This document shows, piece after piece, positions 18,699 through 28,824 of a stretch of DNA of 64,000 nucleotides. Below the pieces are notes generated by a model. That model was not told where the DNA came from. It was given only the letters and a program-made list of their open reading frames with translations, and made no database searches. The stretch covers positions 310,001 through 374,000 of the forward strand of contig NZ_WUMV01000001.1 of assembly GCF_009826895.1 (NCBI RefSeq), in the 5' to 3' direction. Every line of letters begins with the position of its first letter. Position 1 is the first letter of the stretch. This DNA is from Stappia sediminis. GTDB lineage: Bacteria > Pseudomonadota > Alphaproteobacteria > Rhizobiales > Stappiaceae. A program made the translations under genes and the position numbers.

Positions 18699-18712
18699 GC
18701 GACATACGTCGC
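18699..18712. promoter_or_regulatory. Inverted repeat upstream of blaI
   Basis: GCGACATACGTCGC has 5-base arms around ATAC. A further half site GTCGC lies beside it at 18689-18693. It sits in the divergent region between blaI and the ABC transporter, 42 bases before the preferred blaI start. It is a candidate BlaI operator, unproven. Confidence 0.4.
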
Positions 18713-18881
18713 GCGCCGTCAATCCGAATCCGCTCTTTCCATCGCCGTCCGGTTCTGGCACTGTCCGCGAGCCTTTGTTCAGCCAAGGCACATCGGTACG
18801 GTATCCTGCGGCTTTCGGCCGCCGCGGGCCCGATTCCCTGTTCATGAAATTCCTGCCCACGCGAGTATCCAGTTGCGCCCC

Positions 18882-19808
18882 ATGCAGCCAATTTTGAATG
18901 TCAGTGGACTGTCCAAGACCTATGACAGCGGCTTCGAGGCGCTGAAAAAGGTCGATCTTGCGATCAACCGGGGCGAGGTCTTCGCGCTTTTGGGCCCGAA
19001 CGGCGCTGGCAAGACGACGCTGATCAGCATTATCTGCGGCCTCGTGAACCCGAGCGCCGGGAGCGTTACGGTGGACGGAAACGATATCCTTTCCGATTAC
19101 CGCGCGGCGCGCAGCCTGATAGGCCTTGTGCCGCAGGAACTGACGACGGATGCCTTCGTCACCGTCTGGCAGACGATCTCCTTCTCGCGCGGGCTGTTCG
19201 GCAAGCGCAAGAACCCGGACTACCTGGAGAAAGTGCTGAAGGACCTGAGCCTGTGGGACAAGAAGGACGCGCAGATCATGACGCTTTCGGGCGGCATGAA
19301 ACGACGTGTCCTGATCGCCAAGGCGCTTGCGCATGAGCCGCAGATCCTTTTCCTCGACGAGCCGACGGCCGGCGTCGATGTGGAACTGCGCCGCGACATG
19401 TGGGAGGTGGTGCGAAAGCTGCAGCAAACGGGCGTCACCATCATTCTCACCACGCATTACATCGAGGAAGCCGAGGAAATGGCCGACCGGGTGGGCGTCA
19501 TCTCAAGGGGTGAGATCATTCTGGTGGACGAAAAGGCGGAGTTGATGCGCAAGCTCGGACGCAAGGAGCTGACGCTGCATCTGCACGATCCGCTGGATAG
19601 CCTTCCCGCCTCGCTCAACGGCCACGACCTGGAGCTTGCCGGCGAGGGGTACGAGATCGTCTACCACTACGACACGCAAGGGGAGCGGACGGGCATCACC
19701 TCGCTCCTCAAGGACCTTGGCGATGCGGGCATTCGCTTCCGCGACCTGCAGACAAAGCAAAGCTCGCTTGAAGAAATTTTCGTAAGCCTTGTCAGGGGAC
19801 GCAAATGA
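18882..19808 (+). CDS. ABC transporter ATP-binding protein (ABC-2 exporter)
   Basis: A 308-residue ATPase of the drug/polysaccharide exporter type: [17 protein letters not shown], Walker [16 protein letters not shown], signature [19 protein letters not shown], Walker [13 protein letters not shown], and the switch His in [16 protein letters not shown]. The longer C-terminal part after residue 220 ([12 protein letters not shown] onward) is typical of NodI/CcmA-like exporters. ATG 18882 is preferred over an in-frame TTG at 18873. It overlaps the permease gene by ATGA, so the two form one exporter. The cargo is unknown. Confidence 0.92.
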   Translation: MQPILNVSGLSKTYDSGFEALKKVDLAINRGEVFALLGPNGAGKTTLISIICGLVNPSAGSVTVDGNDILSDYRAARSLIGLVPQELTTDAFVTVWQTISFSRGLFGKRKNPDYLEKVLKDLSLWDKKDAQIMTLSGGMKRRVLIAKALAHEPQILFLDEPTAGVDVELRRDMWEVVRKLQQTGVTIILTTHYIEEAEEMADRVGVISRGEIILVDEKAELMRKLGRKELTLHLHDPLDSLPASLNGHDLELAGEGYEIVYHYDTQGERTGITSLLKDLGDAGIRFRDLQTKQSSLEEIFVSLVRGRK

Positions 19809-20566
19809 ACCTGCGCGCGATTCAGACGATCTACCTGTTCGAAATGGACCGCATGCGGCGCACGGTCGCCCAAAGCGTGATTTCTCCGGTGATTTCCACC
19901 GCGCTCTATTTCATCGTCTTCGGTTCGGCGATCGGCTCGCGCATTCAGCAGATCGACGGCGTGGACTATGGCGCCTTCATCGTGCCGGGCCTGATGATGA
20001 TGACGCTTTTGATGCAAAGCATCTCCAACGCGGCCTTCGGCATCTATTTTCCACGCTTCGTCGGGACGGTCTACGAAATCCTGTCAGCGCCGATATCCGC
20101 CATGGAGATCGTGGTCGGCTATGTCGGCGCGGCGGCGACGAAGTCCCTGATCATCGGGCTGATCATCCTGGCGACCGCGCATTTCTTCGTGGCGATCGAA
20201 ATCCGCCATCCCGTCTGGATGCTGGCGTTCCTTGTGCTGACGTGCGTCACGTTTTCGCTGCTCGGTTTCATCATCGGCATCTGGGCCGACAATTTCGAGA
20301 AGCTGCAGCTTGTCCCGTTGCTGGTCGTGACCCCGCTCGCGTTTCTGGGCGGCAGCTTCTATTCCATCAAGATGCTGCCGGAGTTCTGGCAGACGGTCAC
20401 GCTGTTCAATCCGGTCGTGTACCTGATCTCCGGCTTCCGCTGGAGCTTCTACGGACAGGCGGATGTCGGCATCGCGGTCAGCCTGTCGATGACCTTCGCG
20501 TTTCTGGTCGTCTGCCTTGGCGTCGTCTGGTGGATCTTCAAGACCGGCTACAGGATGAAACCGTAA
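19805..20566 (+). CDS. ABC-2 type permease
   Basis: A 253-residue integral membrane protein with six predicted helices. It has a cytoplasmic amphipathic start ([15 protein letters not shown]), the conserved segment [31 protein letters not shown], and [43 protein letters not shown], which is the ABC-2 signature. It is coupled to the upstream ATPase gene by ATGA. Close relatives are often annotated as multidrug or NodJ-like exporters; specificity is open. Confidence 0.92.
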   Translation: MNLRAIQTIYLFEMDRMRRTVAQSVISPVISTALYFIVFGSAIGSRIQQIDGVDYGAFIVPGLMMMTLLMQSISNAAFGIYFPRFVGTVYEILSAPISAMEIVVGYVGAAATKSLIIGLIILATAHFFVAIEIRHPVWMLAFLVLTCVTFSLLGFIIGIWADNFEKLQLVPLLVVTPLAFLGGSFYSIKMLPEFWQTVTLFNPVVYLISGFRWSFYGQADVGIAVSLSMTFAFLVVCLGVVWWIFKTGYRMKP

Positions 20567-20632
20567 TTGCACAGGAAAGCGAATTCTGTAGGCTGCGGTG
20601 AACGGGTTTTCGGATTTTGTAAAGGTTTGCCG

Positions 20633-21538
20633 ATGGGCAGCGCGCGTATCCGCACACGTTTGAACGGCTTTGTCGCAGCTCTTGGCCTGCTTGCGCTTGC
20701 CGCCTGCCAGAGCGTGACGCCGCAAGGTGCCGCCAGCGTTCCGTCCTCCACGACGGCGGCTCCGGCGGTCGCAGCCGTCAATACCCTCTCGCTGGCCCCG
20801 GTTCCCGCAAAGGCGGAGGCGAGGGCGCGCGCGGAAATCGTCATCGACGCGCGTTCCGGCAAGGCACTCTACGAACTTGACGCCGATGCGCCGCGCTACC
20901 CGGCCTCGCTCACGAAGATGATGACGCTCTACCTCCTGTTCGAGGAGGTATCGGCGGGCAAGCTCAACCTCGACAGCCCGCTCAGGGTATCGGCCAATGC
21001 CGCCTCGCAGCCGCCGGCGAAGATTGGCGTGAAGGCGGGCTCGACAATCAGCGTGAAGGATGCCGCCCAGGCGATCGCCGTAAAATCCGGCAATGACGTT
21101 GCCGTGGTGATCGCGGAAAACATCTCCGGCTCGGAACGGGCGTTTGCCCGCAAGATGACGCAAAAGGCCCAGGCGCTGGGCATGCGCCGCACGCGCTTCG
21201 TCAATGCTTCCGGCCTGCCGGATACCGCACAGGTGACGACGGCCCGCGACATGGCGACACTTGCGCGCGCGCTCAAGACCCGCTTTCCGCAATACGCGAG
21301 CTACTTTCGTGCCCGCTCCTTCAGCTACGGCGGGCGAACCTTCAAGGCGACCAACAACCTGCTTGGCCGCGTGGCCGGCGTCGACGGCATGAAGACGGGC
21401 TATATCCGCCTGTCGGGCTTCAACCTCGCAGCTTCCGCCCGGCGCGGGGGAAAGAGCCTCATCGTCGTCGTCATGGGCGGGCCGAGCGAAGGCGCGCGCG
21501 ACCGGCGGGTCGCGGAGCTGATCGAGGAAAATTTCTGA
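20633..21538 (+). CDS. D-alanyl-D-alanine carboxypeptidase family lipoprotein (S11)
   Basis: A 301-residue penicillin-binding-type serine peptidase. The N-terminus has a lipobox (LGLLALAAC), so it is probably lipid-anchored. The active-site motifs are all present: SLTKM (nucleophile Ser and Lys), SGND and KTGYI. It trims the D-Ala from pentapeptide side chains of peptidoglycan. ATG 20633 has AAAGG seven bases upstream. It lacks most of the C-terminal PBP5-like domain, as shorter DacA/DacC-like proteins do. It ends four bases from the convergent diguanylate cyclase gene. Confidence 0.9.
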   Translation: MGSARIRTRLNGFVAALGLLALAACQSVTPQGAASVPSSTTAAPAVAAVNTLSLAPVPAKAEARARAEIVIDARSGKALYELDADAPRYPASLTKMMTLYLLFEEVSAGKLNLDSPLRVSANAASQPPAKIGVKAGSTISVKDAAQAIAVKSGNDVAVVIAENISGSERAFARKMTQKAQALGMRRTRFVNASGLPDTAQVTTARDMATLARALKTRFPQYASYFRARSFSYGGRTFKATNNLLGRVAGVDGMKTGYIRLSGFNLAASARRGGKSLIVVVMGGPSEGARDRRVAELIEENF

Positions 21539-21542
21539 TCTT

Positions 21543-22691
21543 TTACGCGGCCGCCGGCGATAGCTCGATCCGGTCGCGGCCCCGGTTCTTCGCCAGATAG
21601 AGGCAGTCGTCGGCGATCTTCATGACCGCGTCGAAATCGGGATGCGACGAGCCGGCGTGATAAATGCCGGCCGAGACCGTCAGCCGGTAGCCGTCTTCGG
21701 TGACGTCGAGCGCTATTGCGGAAACCGCTTCGCGGACCCTGTCGGCGATCCGGGCGGCTTCCTCGCGCTCGATATCGACGAGGAGGGCGGCGAACTCCTC
21801 GCCACCGAGGCGGGCGAGACAATCCTGCGGGCGAAGGGCGTCCCGGATCGCGCTGGCGCAGAGCCTCAGCGCCTTGTCCCCGGCGGCATGGCCGAAACGG
21901 TCGTTCACCTGTTTGAAGTGGTCGATGTCGAACTGGACGATCGCGAAACGCGGTGCCTTGTCGTCTTCAAGCAACGTGTGCAGCCGGTTTTCGAAGTCGC
22001 GCCTGTTGTAGACGCCGGTCAGCGGATCGCGAAGGGCCGCTTCGCGCTGTTCCGCCGCGTTTCGCTCGTAAGCGATGGTGAGCGAAAAGGCGCCGCTGGA
22101 ACTCGTATAGACCAGCGCGACGACAAGATGCAGGACGAGCATCATGTCGTCCGGAAGCTGATAGGCCATCTCGTTCCCTTCCAAAATCCCTTGCAGGACG
22201 CGAAGGGCAAACGAAAGGCCCATGAGGGAGTAGCTGAAAACGAGACCGTAGCGCGACAGGAGCCCGTCTCGCCTGTCGCGGAAGAATTCCGCCGCCGTGC
22301 CGAGGGCCAGGATCGCCAGGATCAGGTTCACCACCGTATAGACGGCCCCGTAGGAGGCGATGAACCAGGGGACGGCGCAAAGGGCGGCGAAACATGCGAA
22401 TGGCGCTACCGCATAACCAAGCGGCATTTCGCGGCCGGCGAATTCACGCGCGCCGCACCAGCGCAAGGTGAACCCAAGGATCAACAGCCCGTTCGGGGCC
22501 ACCACTATAACCGAGGCTGGCAGGTGCGGTTCTGCCATGAAGAAGATCAGCGATACGCCGAGCAGGAGGTTGGCGACCGCCCACGACTTCCAGTAACGCG
22601 CGTCGGGCTGCTCCAGCCAGGTTGCGTAAAACGCCGCCGCGAATACGAAGAGAATGATGGCATTCGCGGCAAACAGCGAAAAATTGTCCAT
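21543..22691 (-). CDS. Membrane GGDEF diguanylate cyclase
   Basis: A 382-residue protein with about six N-terminal membrane helices (from FSLFAANAIILFVFAAAFY to about residue 195), then a GGDEF domain: DPLTGVYNRRDFENRL, FDIDHFKQVNDRFGHAAGDKAL and RLGGEEFAALL. The active-site variant GGEEF is normally functional. An RPQD motif five residues before it matches the allosteric inhibitory I-site, so product feedback is likely. It makes cyclic di-GMP, generally promoting attachment and restraining motility. No receptor gene is adjacent. Confidence 0.92.
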   Translation of the reverse strand: MDNFSLFAANAIILFVFAAAFYATWLEQPDARYWKSWAVANLLLGVSLIFFMAEPHLPASVIVVAPNGLLILGFTLRWCGAREFAGREMPLGYAVAPFACFAALCAVPWFIASYGAVYTVVNLILAILALGTAAEFFRDRRDGLLSRYGLVFSYSLMGLSFALRVLQGILEGNEMAYQLPDDMMLVLHLVVALVYTSSSGAFSLTIAYERNAAEQREAALRDPLTGVYNRRDFENRLHTLLEDDKAPRFAIVQFDIDHFKQVNDRFGHAAGDKALRLCASAIRDALRPQDCLARLGGEEFAALLVDIEREEAARIADRVREAVSAIALDVTEDGYRLTVSAGIYHAGSSHPDFDAVMKIADDCLYLAKNRGRDRIELSPAAA

Positions 22692-22846
22692 CCGGTTCCG
22701 CCCCAGATACCCCCCTGAAAGGAAGCGGCCTGCTCTATCGACCGGGAATCGATACCGCCTTGAAAATTTACGTTAGGTACGAATTGGGTATTACGAAACC
22801 GCAGGACCGGTCCAGAGATTATGGAAACTAGCGTCTGGAATAGTTA

Positions 22847-22869
22847 ACGGCCCGCCAATGGCGGGCCGT
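22847..22869 (-). terminator. Hairpin downstream of ilvC
   Basis: ACGGCCCGCC and GGCGGGCCGT form a perfect 10-base stem around AAT. The T-tract is weak on either side. It lies 137 bases past the ilvC stop, beyond the duplicated ilvC tail, and is the first terminator-like structure the leftward transcript meets. Confidence 0.6.
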
Positions 22870-22900
22870 ATATTTCGGTGTAATTCTGGCTTTCAAAAGT

Positions 22901-22942
22901 CTCAGTTCCGGGACTTGTCGACCAGCGCGCCCTTCTTGATCC
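22901..22942. repeat. 42-bp duplicate of the ilvC 3' end
   Basis: This stretch is identical over 42 bases to 23006-23047, which holds the last codons and stop of ilvC. The copies are direct repeats 105 bases apart. The downstream copy therefore encodes a second, free-standing ilvC tail with its own stop codon. Identity without any mismatch suggests a recent duplication or gene conversion. Confidence 0.9.
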
Positions 22943-23006
22943 CCCGCGTCCTGCCGATAGGCAGGCGCAATGCGAGAATCCGTGATCGAGAAGGGCAGAG
23001 CCGACC

Positions 23007-24053
<1,047 letters not shown>

Positions 24054-24061
24054 TCACTCGT

Positions 24062-24679
24062 TCATGCGCCGGCCCCGAAGAGCCGGTAGAAATGGCCCAC
24101 CGCCTTTTTGGCGCGGGCGGAAAAATCAGCCTCCGCATCGCTCAAGCGATCGCCGAGCAGGAGGCGGCCATGAAGATCTCCGACGATGAGGCCGTAAAGC
24201 GCCTGATAGGCAGCCTCCACATCGTCGAATGCAAGATACCGGTGCCTGCGGCCGAATTCGAGAAGGGCGCGCGCGCGCTGGCCGATCGGCAGGCGCCCAC
24301 GCTCGAGAAGTAGCCGGCCGAGCGGCGCGCCGTCGCGGCTTGCGTGGGATATCGCCAGGCGGTTGAGCGCAAGCGAGGTGTCGCCGGCGAGAACCGTCAG
24401 CAGGTCTTGCGCGAACGTCTCGAGCTCTTCGCGAAAAGCATCGCGACCATGGGCGGCGAGGTCATCGGCGATGCGCACCTTGCTTGCCTGGTAGGCGACG
24501 ACGCCGGCAAGCAGGCCGTCCCGGTCGCCGAACCATTTGTAGAGACTTTCCTTGGAGCAATTCGCGGCCCGCGCGAGACCAGCCGTGGTCAGGGCCTTGT
24601 CGCCTCCTTCCACCAGCAGCTTGAGGGCGACCGCTAGAACCTCGCGCTGGCGCGGCGTGAAGGCACTATGCGTCTTCAT
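24062..24679 (-). CDS. TetR family transcriptional regulator
   Basis: A 205-residue regulator. The N-terminal helix-turn-helix is clear: TPRQREVLAVALKLLVEGGDKALTTAGLARAANCSKESLYKWFGDRDGLL. The C-terminal ligand domain resembles AefR-type members (GRLLLERGRLPIGQRARALLEFGRR). ATG 24679 is the first start that makes sense; the longer frame upstream runs through a perfect palindrome at 24760-24773, which is probably its own operator. It lies directly upstream of ilvC on the same strand, so read-through into ilvC is possible. Confidence 0.88.
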   Translation of the reverse strand: MKTHSAFTPRQREVLAVALKLLVEGGDKALTTAGLARAANCSKESLYKWFGDRDGLLAGVVAYQASKVRIADDLAAHGRDAFREELETFAQDLLTVLAGDTSLALNRLAISHASRDGAPLGRLLLERGRLPIGQRARALLEFGRRHRYLAFDDVEAAYQALYGLIVGDLHGRLLLGDRLSDAEADFSARAKKAVGHFYRLFGAGA

Positions 24680-24759
24680 GTCCTCAGCCTTGCGCGAATT
24701 CGTCGGTTGTTCCAGCACTGATGGCGCCCCGGCTTGCTGACCAGCTTGAGATGCGAACT

Positions 24760-24773
24760 GTACCGTACGGTAC
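24760..24773. promoter_or_regulatory. Perfect 14-base palindrome upstream of the TetR gene
   Basis: GTACCGTACGGTAC is an exact palindrome 80 bases before the TetR gene start. It lies in a 390-base divergent gap between that gene and the phosphoribosyltransferase gene. TetR proteins usually bind such palindromes and repress their own promoter, so this is the likely operator. The rest of the gap shows no gene. Confidence 0.65.
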
Positions 24774-25069
24774 GCATCCGAAGTGATAGCGGAACGCTTG
24801 CAGGGGAGCAAGCGGAAATTACGATATCTGTCGGGAAAAGATGCGCATGGACCGCGCCACCGCGCTTGTGCAGACCCCATGCCATGGCCGAAGGGTATTG
24901 GTTTTGGAAGTAAATATCGAGTTGCGCGTTATCGTAGCGTTAAAGCAGTGCGGGAAGACGAATCCGGTGTTGTTTTGGCATCACGCCGGCCTAACAGCTC
25001 AATTACGAAAAAATAACGGGCTTTAGAAGAATTTACTTCCACACCAATCCTTTAGGACAAGAAGAATTG

Positions 25070-25786
25070 ATGCCCACCGAGGCAAGCGGACGAGTGCCGG
25101 CCGACTTTCTGCGGCCCGCGCTCACGGTACACTATCTTTGCGCCTATTATTCACAGTTCGCGCATTTGAAAGTCGCCCCCAGAACGCCGGAGCTCTGGGC
25201 CGCGTTTCATTTTTGCCGCGCCGTTAAACATCGGAAAATAAACGGCTATTGCGAATTTCCGCTGAATTCGGGGACCGTGAGAATTGATGCATCGAACGTC
25301 GCGCTGGCGCGAAAGCTTTTCGGGGTAGCCATCCTCAAGGTCTATGAAAAACATCGGTGCGCCGAACCGCTGCTCGTTCCCGTGCCGTCGAGGGACTCGG
25401 TAAGAAAGGCAAATTTCCGCACACTGGATATGCTCAAAGGTTCCCTAACGTTAGAAATGCGTGATTTGATAGCCTCCGCCTTGCGCTTTCACAGTGACCT
25501 GCCGCCGGTTTCCGGAACCGGCGCGAGGGAAAGGAATGCGATTTTCGACGCACTGAAAATCGCGGCCGAGGTTGGGGGCCGCAATGTGATCCTCGTCGAC
25601 GACATCGTCACGAGCGGCAATACCTTGCTGGCGGCTTCAGATGCAATCGAGGCCGCGGGTGGCAAGGTCGTTTGCGCGGTCGCATGCGGGCGAACGGTCA
25701 AGAACCGGATCAGGGCGTTCAAGCTGCGTTCGTTCGAACTCGTGCGGAAAAGACAGCCGGAAGAGCCTAGCCCGGTTCAGGCATGA
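25070..25786 (+). CDS. Phosphoribosyltransferase-domain protein (ComF-like)
   Basis: A 238-residue protein. The C-terminal half has the PRPP-binding loop NVILVDDIVTSGNTLLAASDAIEAAGG, and LLVPVPSRDSVRK resembles the middle of ComF/type I phosphoribosyltransferases. The first 80 residues (VHYLCAYYSQFAHLKVAPRTPELWAAFHF) have no clear family and lack the zinc-ribbon cysteines of ComF. A TTG lies just before the ATG at 25070. It is a singleton transcribed away from the TetR gene. The substrate base, if any, is unknown. Confidence 0.75.
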   Translation: MPTEASGRVPADFLRPALTVHYLCAYYSQFAHLKVAPRTPELWAAFHFCRAVKHRKINGYCEFPLNSGTVRIDASNVALARKLFGVAILKVYEKHRCAEPLLVPVPSRDSVRKANFRTLDMLKGSLTLEMRDLIASALRFHSDLPPVSGTGARERNAIFDALKIAAEVGGRNVILVDDIVTSGNTLLAASDAIEAAGGKVVCAVACGRTVKNRIRAFKLRSFELVRKRQPEEPSPVQA

Positions 25787-25810
25787 AACCGGCTGAGAAT
25801 CCAGACGCGA

Positions 25811-26434
25811 TCAACGCGAGGAAAGCGCAAGCGAGCCACCGAACGCGATCATGATCGACCCGATGATGCGGCGCACCACCCTGATCACGCGTGGGTTGTG
25901 AAGGTAACGGCGCAGCCAGCCGCTGGCGAAAGAAATGAGAATGTGTTTGGCGAAGACGATGCCGCCGTAAGTGAGTGAAAGGATGATCACCTGCGGTAGA
26001 TACGCCGACTTCGAAGAGAGAAAGGGCGGAAAAAGTGCCGAGATGAGGAATAGGGCCTTCGGGTTTGTCACGGCGACAAGAAAGGCTTCCGATACGAGGC
26101 GCAGTCGCGATGGCGAGGCATCCAGGCTCGATACGCTGCCTGCAAGCGGTGACTTGCCGAGCCAAAGCCGCATTCCGAGGTAGCAAAGATAGGCTCCGCC
26201 CAGCAGCTTCAACAGGAGAAAAGCTGCGGCGGACGCGGCGATCACCGCTGCCAGGCCGAACGAGACGACCATGCCGACGACGATCATGCCGGCCGAATTG
26301 CCCAAGGCCGAAAAAAACGCCGCGCCATGACCGAAACGCAGGGTATTGCTGAGCGCCAGCATCGCCGAAGGACCGGGGCTCATCACCGGCACGATGGTGA
26401 CGACGATGAAGAGAAGCCAGGTTTCGATCGACAT
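25811..26434 (-). CDS. LysE/RhtB family exporter
   Basis: A 207-residue integral membrane protein with about six helices: ETWLLFIVVTIVPVMSPGPSAMLALSNTLRFG is the classical LysE N-terminal signature, followed by GGAYLCYLGMRLWLGKSPL and FLVAVTNPKALFLISALFPPFL. Members export amino acids or related metabolites. ATG 26434 fits the family start; the open frame further upstream contains no helix. It converges with the phosphoribosyltransferase gene, 24 bases apart. A second LysE-type gene lies at 27650. Confidence 0.9.
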   Translation of the reverse strand: MSIETWLLFIVVTIVPVMSPGPSAMLALSNTLRFGHGAAFFSALGNSAGMIVVGMVVSFGLAAVIAASAAAFLLLKLLGGAYLCYLGMRLWLGKSPLAGSVSSLDASPSRLRLVSEAFLVAVTNPKALFLISALFPPFLSSKSAYLPQVIILSLTYGGIVFAKHILISFASGWLRRYLHNPRVIRVVRRIIGSIMIAFGGSLALSSR

Positions 26435-26709
26435 GGCGGATCCGTTCGCTCCGTTTTCCGCTTGGACGTGGTAGGCGGTGCGGAAGGGAGCCCGCCCTGC
26501 CGGCGAAGTCAATATCCGCAGCGTAAGGTAGCTTGAAGGCAGATTTCGCCGCGCAGGTAGCGGCAAATGCCGGAAGGCTTTTGGACGTACTTCCCGGCGG
26601 CTCGCATTTTCTACTCGATCAATCCTCCGGTGATGGAACCGATGCGCTGGTCTGACCGTTAAACAGATGTGCGCGGCGGGACGACAGGCATAAATGGCGG
26701 TTTTGCCGC

Positions 26710-26828
26710 CTAGAGCATATCCCGCGAAATCCGGATCGGATTTCTCGACAAGGATATGCTCAACGCATTGATTCTGGAGCGATTTCTCATCACGAAAGCG
26801 ACCCTGCTTTCGTGGAAGGCGCTCTGGC
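26710..26828. repeat. Dispersed palindromic repeat, copy 1
   Basis: About 119 bases containing two imperfect inverted repeats: one around CGAAATCCGGATCGGATTTC, bounded by TAGAGCATATC and GGATATGCTCA, the other around CACGAAAGCGACCCTGCTTTCGTG. The reverse complement of this unit recurs at 50351-50468 with few mismatches. Short palindromic units with TAGAGCATATC ends are common in the intergenic DNA of this bacterial order. It fills most of the gap before the small-protein operon. Confidence 0.8.
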
Positions 26829-26904
26829 GCGGATGACGCCGATGATAATTCGGTGTCCGCCGAAGTCCCGTCGCATGAAAGTCAAACTGATATTGGAGGA
26901 TTTC

Positions 26905-27090
26905 ATGTCGGTCAGTTTTATCGGCGACATCAAGCTTTCCAGCTACGCCAAAAAGAAGATGGAGCAGGAAAAGGCTTCGATACTTGGACGCGTGGGCCAT
27001 TCAGGCGCGGGCGATCAGGCCGATCCGGAAAGCACGCTTGCACCCAACTACATCGGTGAAACCAGGGAAAGGGCGCGTGATGGGCATTGA
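26905..27090 (+). CDS. Small hypothetical protein
   Basis: A 61-residue hydrophilic protein (SVSFIGDIKLSSYAKKKMEQEK, then a Gly/Ala/Asp-rich part). I recognise no family. The start has a strong GGAGGA site. It overlaps the next gene by 11 bases, which indicates a coupled operon of three small genes. It begins 76 bases after the palindromic repeat. Confidence 0.6.
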   Translation: MSVSFIGDIKLSSYAKKKMEQEKASILGRVGHSGAGDQADPESTLAPNYIGETRERARDGH

Positions 27091-27274
27091 AGTTGGCGGG
27101 TTGCTCGGTCTGCTCGTGCTTGCAGCCGATATCTACGCTATAATCAAGACCATTGGTTCGGGCGCGAGCACGGGCGCAAAGGTGATCTGGACGCTGGTGA
27201 TCCTGATCCTGCCCGTACTGGGCGTCATCTTCTGGTTCCTGTTCGGCCCCTCCGAACGAGCCATCGCGGGCTGA
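27080..27274 (+). CDS. Small two-helix membrane protein, PLDc_N-like
   Basis: A 64-residue protein with two membrane helices (VGGLLGLLVLAADIYAIIKTI and KVIWTLVILILPVLGVIFWFLFG). The second helix with PVLGVIFWFLFGP is the hallmark of the phospholipase D nuclease N-terminal (PLDc_N) domain, here standing alone, as often seen. The start overlaps the preceding gene. The function of stand-alone copies is unknown. Confidence 0.75.
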   Translation: MGIEVGGLLGLLVLAADIYAIIKTIGSGASTGAKVIWTLVILILPVLGVIFWFLFGPSERAIAG

Positions 27275-27301
27275 GCCAACACAAAAAAGGAGGCTTCGAC
27301 G

Positions 27302-27559
27302 ATGATCGACAGGCTCCCCCAGGTTTCCGGCCAAACGCCGGTTCCTAACGAATACGCGATACCCTACGGCCACCCTGACGAAGTCTTGCGCGATCCGACG
27401 CTTTCGGAAGCGCAGAAGCGTGGTGTCCTTAACCGATGGGCCGATGACGTACGCATCGCGGCAAGGGGTGAGGAGCATACCGTCTCCTGGGATCCGAAAG
27501 CCCTGATGCGGGAGATCGACAGGGCGATTGCAAAACTTGCGCCACCGTCCGACGTGTGA
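27302..27559 (+). CDS. Small hypothetical protein
   Basis: An 85-residue soluble protein (PNEYAIPYGHPDEVLRDPTLSEAQKRGVLNR and following). The part DPTLSEAQKRGVLNRWADD resembles short alphaproteobacterial proteins of unknown role that contain this helix. A strong AAAAAAGGAGG site precedes the ATG. It is the third gene of the small-protein set, 27 bases after the PLDc_N-like gene. Confidence 0.7.
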   Translation: MIDRLPQVSGQTPVPNEYAIPYGHPDEVLRDPTLSEAQKRGVLNRWADDVRIAARGEEHTVSWDPKALMREIDRAIAKLAPPSDV

Positions 27560-27649
27560 CCGGCAGCTCGCGGTTGACCGTGCATCTGGTCTGCCGGATA
27601 GTTCTGCGCGCCGGACCATCCCGGCCGGCACCACTATCCGGACAGGTTT

Positions 27650-28261
27650 ATGGACATCGCCGCACTGCTGATTTTCGCCGGGGCCCTGATCGTGGCCGCG
27701 GGGTCGCCGGGGCCGAGCATCGCCGCGCTTGTCGCCCGCGTATTGGCGCGCGGCGCGCGTGACGTCCTGCCGTTTCTCGCCGCCATGTGGATCGGCGAGG
27801 CGATATGGCTGTCTCTTGCTGTCTGGGGGCTTTCGGCGCTTGCCCAGTCGTTCCAGCCGGTCTTTGCCGCGATCAAATGGTCCGGCGTTGCCTATCTGCT
27901 TTATCTCGCCTGGAAAATGTGGAGCGCGCCGGCCAATATCGAGGCGTCCGGCACACCGCCCAAGCGCGGCGGGCTGCGCATGTTCGCCGCCGGCCTTGCG
28001 GTCACGCTCGGCAACCCGAAGATCATGGTGTTCTACGTGGCGCTTCTGCCGACGATCATCGACGTCGCGTCGCTGACCATCGCCGGCTGGGTGGAACTGA
28101 CCGCGACGATGGTCGTGGTGCTGATCGCGATCGATCTTGCCTGGGTCTTTCTTGCCGCGCGCTTGCGCGTTCTCCTGAAAAGCCCGGCGGCGATGCGCAT
28201 CGCCAACCGCTGCAGCGCCGGAATGATGGCGGGCGCCGCCACCGCGATCGCCTCGCGGTAA
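27650..28261 (+). CDS. LysE family exporter (second copy)
   Basis: A 203-residue membrane protein of the LysE/RhtB family: AALLIFAGALIVAAGSPGPSIAALVARVLARG, then WSGVAYLLYLAWKMWSAP and AVTLGNPKIMVFYVALLPTIID. It is divergent enough from the 25.8-kb copy to suggest a different substrate. It may follow the three small genes on one transcript, 90 bases away. The next gene is convergent, 20 bases beyond its stop. Confidence 0.9.
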   Translation: MDIAALLIFAGALIVAAGSPGPSIAALVARVLARGARDVLPFLAAMWIGEAIWLSLAVWGLSALAQSFQPVFAAIKWSGVAYLLYLAWKMWSAPANIEASGTPPKRGGLRMFAAGLAVTLGNPKIMVFYVALLPTIIDVASLTIAGWVELTATMVVVLIAIDLAWVFLAARLRVLLKSPAAMRIANRCSAGMMAGAATAIASR

Positions 28262-28281
28262 GCGGTTAGAGCCGGAGCCGA

Positions 28282-28818
28282 TCAAAGGTGCTTGTACATG
28301 ACCGTCGTGGGATCGTAGCGATCCTCGACCGTATCCCGGCAGAAACCGGGAATGATGCCGGCGGTTTCATACCCAAGCGAAGCGTAAAGCGGCTCCGCCG
28401 CATCGCCCGTGCGCGTGTCGAGCGTAATGAGCGTGCGTCCAAGGCGGCGCGCATGAGCCTCCAATGCGCCCATCAGGCCGCGCGCAAGGCCATGCCCCCT
28501 GAAATCGGGATGCACCATCAGCTTTGCGACTTCGGCGCGATGGGGTTGATTGGGCGGCGTTCCATGGTCGAGCTGAACCGTACCCACGATGCGACCGTCC
28601 ACTTCGGCGATGAACAGGACGCGTGTGCCGGCGCGAACATCAGGCAGGATCCTTGTTCGCCAGAAACCCTCGCTGTCGGCCATTGAAAACGGCAGGACGA
28701 AATTGATGCTGGCACCGGCGTGAACGCAATCGCGCATGAGAGCGGCGAGTTCGCCCAAACGGGGCTCGACGCCTCCCGCCGGCAGGATGGAGATTTCGGC
28801 GGCTGATCTTTCCGGCAT
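28282..28818 (-). CDS. GNAT family N-acetyltransferase
   Basis: A 178-residue acetyltransferase. The acetyl-CoA-binding motif is VAKLMVHPDFRGHGLARGLMGALEAHARRLG, followed by LITLDTRTGDAAEPLYASLGYETAG, a typical C-terminal signature. It begins six bases after the stop of the XRE-cupin regulator gene, so the two are co-transcribed. Regulator and acetyltransferase pairs of this type often deal with amine or antibiotic modification; the substrate here is unknown. Confidence 0.88.
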   Translation of the reverse strand: MPERSAAEISILPAGGVEPRLGELAALMRDCVHAGASINFVLPFSMADSEGFWRTRILPDVRAGTRVLFIAEVDGRIVGTVQLDHGTPPNQPHRAEVAKLMVHPDFRGHGLARGLMGALEAHARRLGRTLITLDTRTGDAAEPLYASLGYETAGIIPGFCRDTVEDRYDPTTVMYKHL

Positions 28819-28824
28819 GGTGCC

